The notes under the pieces were generated by a model. The model saw only the letters and a program-made list of their open reading frames with translations, was not told where the DNA came from and did not search any database. Positions 62,852-64,000 of a DNA stretch of 64,000 nt are shown piece by piece (positions within the stretch are counted from its first letter, which is position 1; each line of letters starts with the position of its first letter). Location of the stretch: assembly GCF_042646085.1 (NCBI RefSeq), contig NZ_JBHRSZ010000004.1:1-64000 (forward strand), given 5' to 3'. Position numbers and translations under genes: made by a program. Source of the stretch: Litoribrevibacter euphylliae. Lineage in GTDB: Bacteria; Pseudomonadota; Gammaproteobacteria; Pseudomonadales; Litoribrevibacteraceae.

Positions 62852-63409
62852 ATGCAAAATAATATGCAGTCAAAAAACACTGAAAAGACAATTAAGCTAG
62901 GAAAGATTACTGGCGTTTTTGGTGTTAAAGGTTGGGTTAAAGTGTATTCCTACACTGATCCGATGGAAGGGATATTTGATTATCAGCCTTGGTATATCAA
63001 TCACAACGGTCAGGAACTGGTTGTTGAGGTTGAAAGTGGTCAACGACATGGCAAAGGTTTGATTGCCAAGTTGAAGAACTACAATGATCGTGATCAGGCG
63101 GCATTGTTATCAGGAAGTCTTATTGAAGTCGCTTCTGATGAGTTGCCTGAATTAGATGAAGGTGAGTATTACTGGCATCAGTTAGAAAAGTTAAATGTTC
63201 TGACTGTGGCGACAGAAGGTGAACCTGTTTTATTGGGTAAGGTTGCTTACTTAACAGAAACGGGATCAAACGATGTAATGGTAGTTAAGCCTTGTTCAGG
63301 AAGCATCGATAAAAGAGAGCGTTGGGTGCCATATTTACCTGACCAGTTTGTACTTAAAGTCGATCTTGATGAGCAAACGATTACTGTAGACTGGGATCCT
63401 GAGTTCTAG
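62852..63409 (+). CDS. rimM: Ribosome maturation factor RimM
   Basis: 185 residues. RimM N domain (LGKITGVFGVKGWVKVYSYTDP) and PRC-like C domain (EGEYYWHQLEKLNV, WVPYLPDQFVLKVDLDEQTITVDWDPEF). Binds S19 during assembly of the 30S head. A second ATG at 62864 could also serve as start. Confidence 0.95.
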   Translation: MQNNMQSKNTEKTIKLGKITGVFGVKGWVKVYSYTDPMEGIFDYQPWYINHNGQELVVEVESGQRHGKGLIAKLKNYNDRDQAALLSGSLIEVASDELPELDEGEYYWHQLEKLNVLTVATEGEPVLLGKVAYLTETGSNDVMVVKPCSGSIDKRERWVPYLPDQFVLKVDLDEQTITVDWDPEF

Positions 63410-63447
63410 GTGTGGTTTTCAACCAAAGAACTAAAAAGGTTTAGTCA

Positions 63448-64000
63448 ATGCAAAGTAAGTGGATTGGGGTAATCTCTCTCTTCCCTGAAATGTTTTCAGC
63501 AGTGACTGAACATGGGGTGACCAGAAGGGCATGTGAGCGCGACTTGTTGAAAGTCGAAACTTGGAATCCTAGAGATTTCACTCATGACCGACACAGAACA
63601 GTAGATGATCGACCTTATGGTGGTGGTCCTGGCATGTTGATGAAGGTTCAGCCTTTACAAGATGCGATCCATGAAGCGAAAGCAACCATGGGGCAGGATT
63701 CGAAAGTCATCTATATGTCGCCTCAGGGGCGGCCGTTAGATCAAGAGGGTGTTAAATACCTCGCTTCATTAGACAAGCTGATTATTGTAGCGGGTCGATA
63801 TGAAGGCATTGACGAACGGGTAATAAAAACGGAAGTCGATGAAGAGTGGTCAATCGGTGATTATGTGTTGAGCGGCGGCGAATTGGCTGCAATGGTGATG
63901 ATAGATACGGTAACCCGTATGATCCCAGGCGCTTTAGGTCACGAGATGTCAGCGGAAGAGGATTCTTTTGCGACAGGGTTGTTGGACTGCCCACACTATA
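63448..64000 (+). CDS. trmD: tRNA (guanine-N1)-methyltransferase TrmD, 3' end outside window
   Basis: 184 residues visible. Trefoil-knot SPOUT methyltransferase with ISLFPEMFSAV, DDRPYGGGPGMLMKVQPL, IIVAGRYEGIDERV, EWSIGDYVLSGGELAAMVMID and the start of the C-terminal domain. It makes m1G37 in tRNA. The reading frame is open to the end of the window. Confidence 0.97.
   Translation, partial: MQSKWIGVISLFPEMFSAVTEHGVTRRACERDLLKVETWNPRDFTHDRHRTVDDRPYGGGPGMLMKVQPLQDAIHEAKATMGQDSKVIYMSPQGRPLDQEGVKYLASLDKLIIVAGRYEGIDERVIKTEVDEEWSIGDYVLSGGELAAMVMIDTVTRMIPGALGHEMSAEEDSFATGLLDCPHY

Noticed and set aside
1..64000. tRNA, rRNA, CRISPR, insertion sequences, prophage
   Set aside because: I looked for cloverleaf ends, regular spaced repeats, transposase or integrase proteins and found none.

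Overview
The window reads as a chromosomal segment of a marine-type gammaproteobacterium, most likely from the Oceanospirillales/Pseudomonadales side. The reasons are the order ffh-rpsP-rimM-trmD, a sodium-type flagellar motY next to rnt and argG, grxD close to a 2-Cys peroxiredoxin, fabA with fabB, class Ia nrdAB with a YfaE-type ferredoxin, and cmoAB. I cannot name the genus. No rRNA, tRNA, CRISPR array, insertion sequence or prophage was seen.

Region 1 (1-9160) is a biofilm-adhesin locus. It holds the C-terminal end of a giant VCBS/PA14/RTX adhesin on the + strand, facing a minus-strand operon for its type I secretion system: a LapB-type ABC exporter, a LapC/HlyD adaptor, a CsgD/VpsT-like LuxR regulator, a TolC-type outer-membrane channel and a small conserved protein. 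Region 2 (9360-24428) is mostly minus-strand housekeeping and signalling: hisI, folE2, a histidine kinase with a REC-DUF3369-GGDEF-EAL regulator, an M61 peptidase, comFB, the nrdA-nrdB-yfaE ribonucleotide reductase operon, and an RstA/RstB-like two-component pair. Region 3 (24654-30744) holds a solute-binding-like protein, an iron-type ABC ATPase, a solitary hydantoinase B, grxD, a TonB-like protein and a peroxiredoxin.

Region 4 (30865-41392) is the most unusual part. It is a lipid-synthesis island with a PlsC-like acyltransferase, fabA, fabB, fabV, a single 1523-residue acyl-CoA carboxylase, an acyl carrier protein and an AraC-type regulator. The carboxylase order is AccA-like, AccD-like, biotin carboxylase, biotinyl domain. 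In Pseudomonas, as I recall it, the peroxiredoxin and rnt genes are neighbours, so the island appears to sit inside an otherwise conserved neighbourhood.

Region 5 (41482-53376) has rnt, motY behind a good sigma-28 promoter, argG, cmoA, cmoB, a glyoxalase-II-like hydrolase, a PerM/AI-2E-type exporter, a cyclic-nucleotide-binding protein, an HD-GYP protein, a PA0069-type radical SAM gene with a near-perfect LexA box, grxA, a SlyD-like prolyl isomerase and a small membrane protein. Region 6 (53466-58140) is a translationally coupled operon of an unrecognised 820-residue protein, a phosphatidylserine-decarboxylase-like protein and an Lgt-like membrane protein. Region 7 (58407-64000) is the corB, ypjD, ffh, rpsP, rimM and trmD block; trmD runs off the window.
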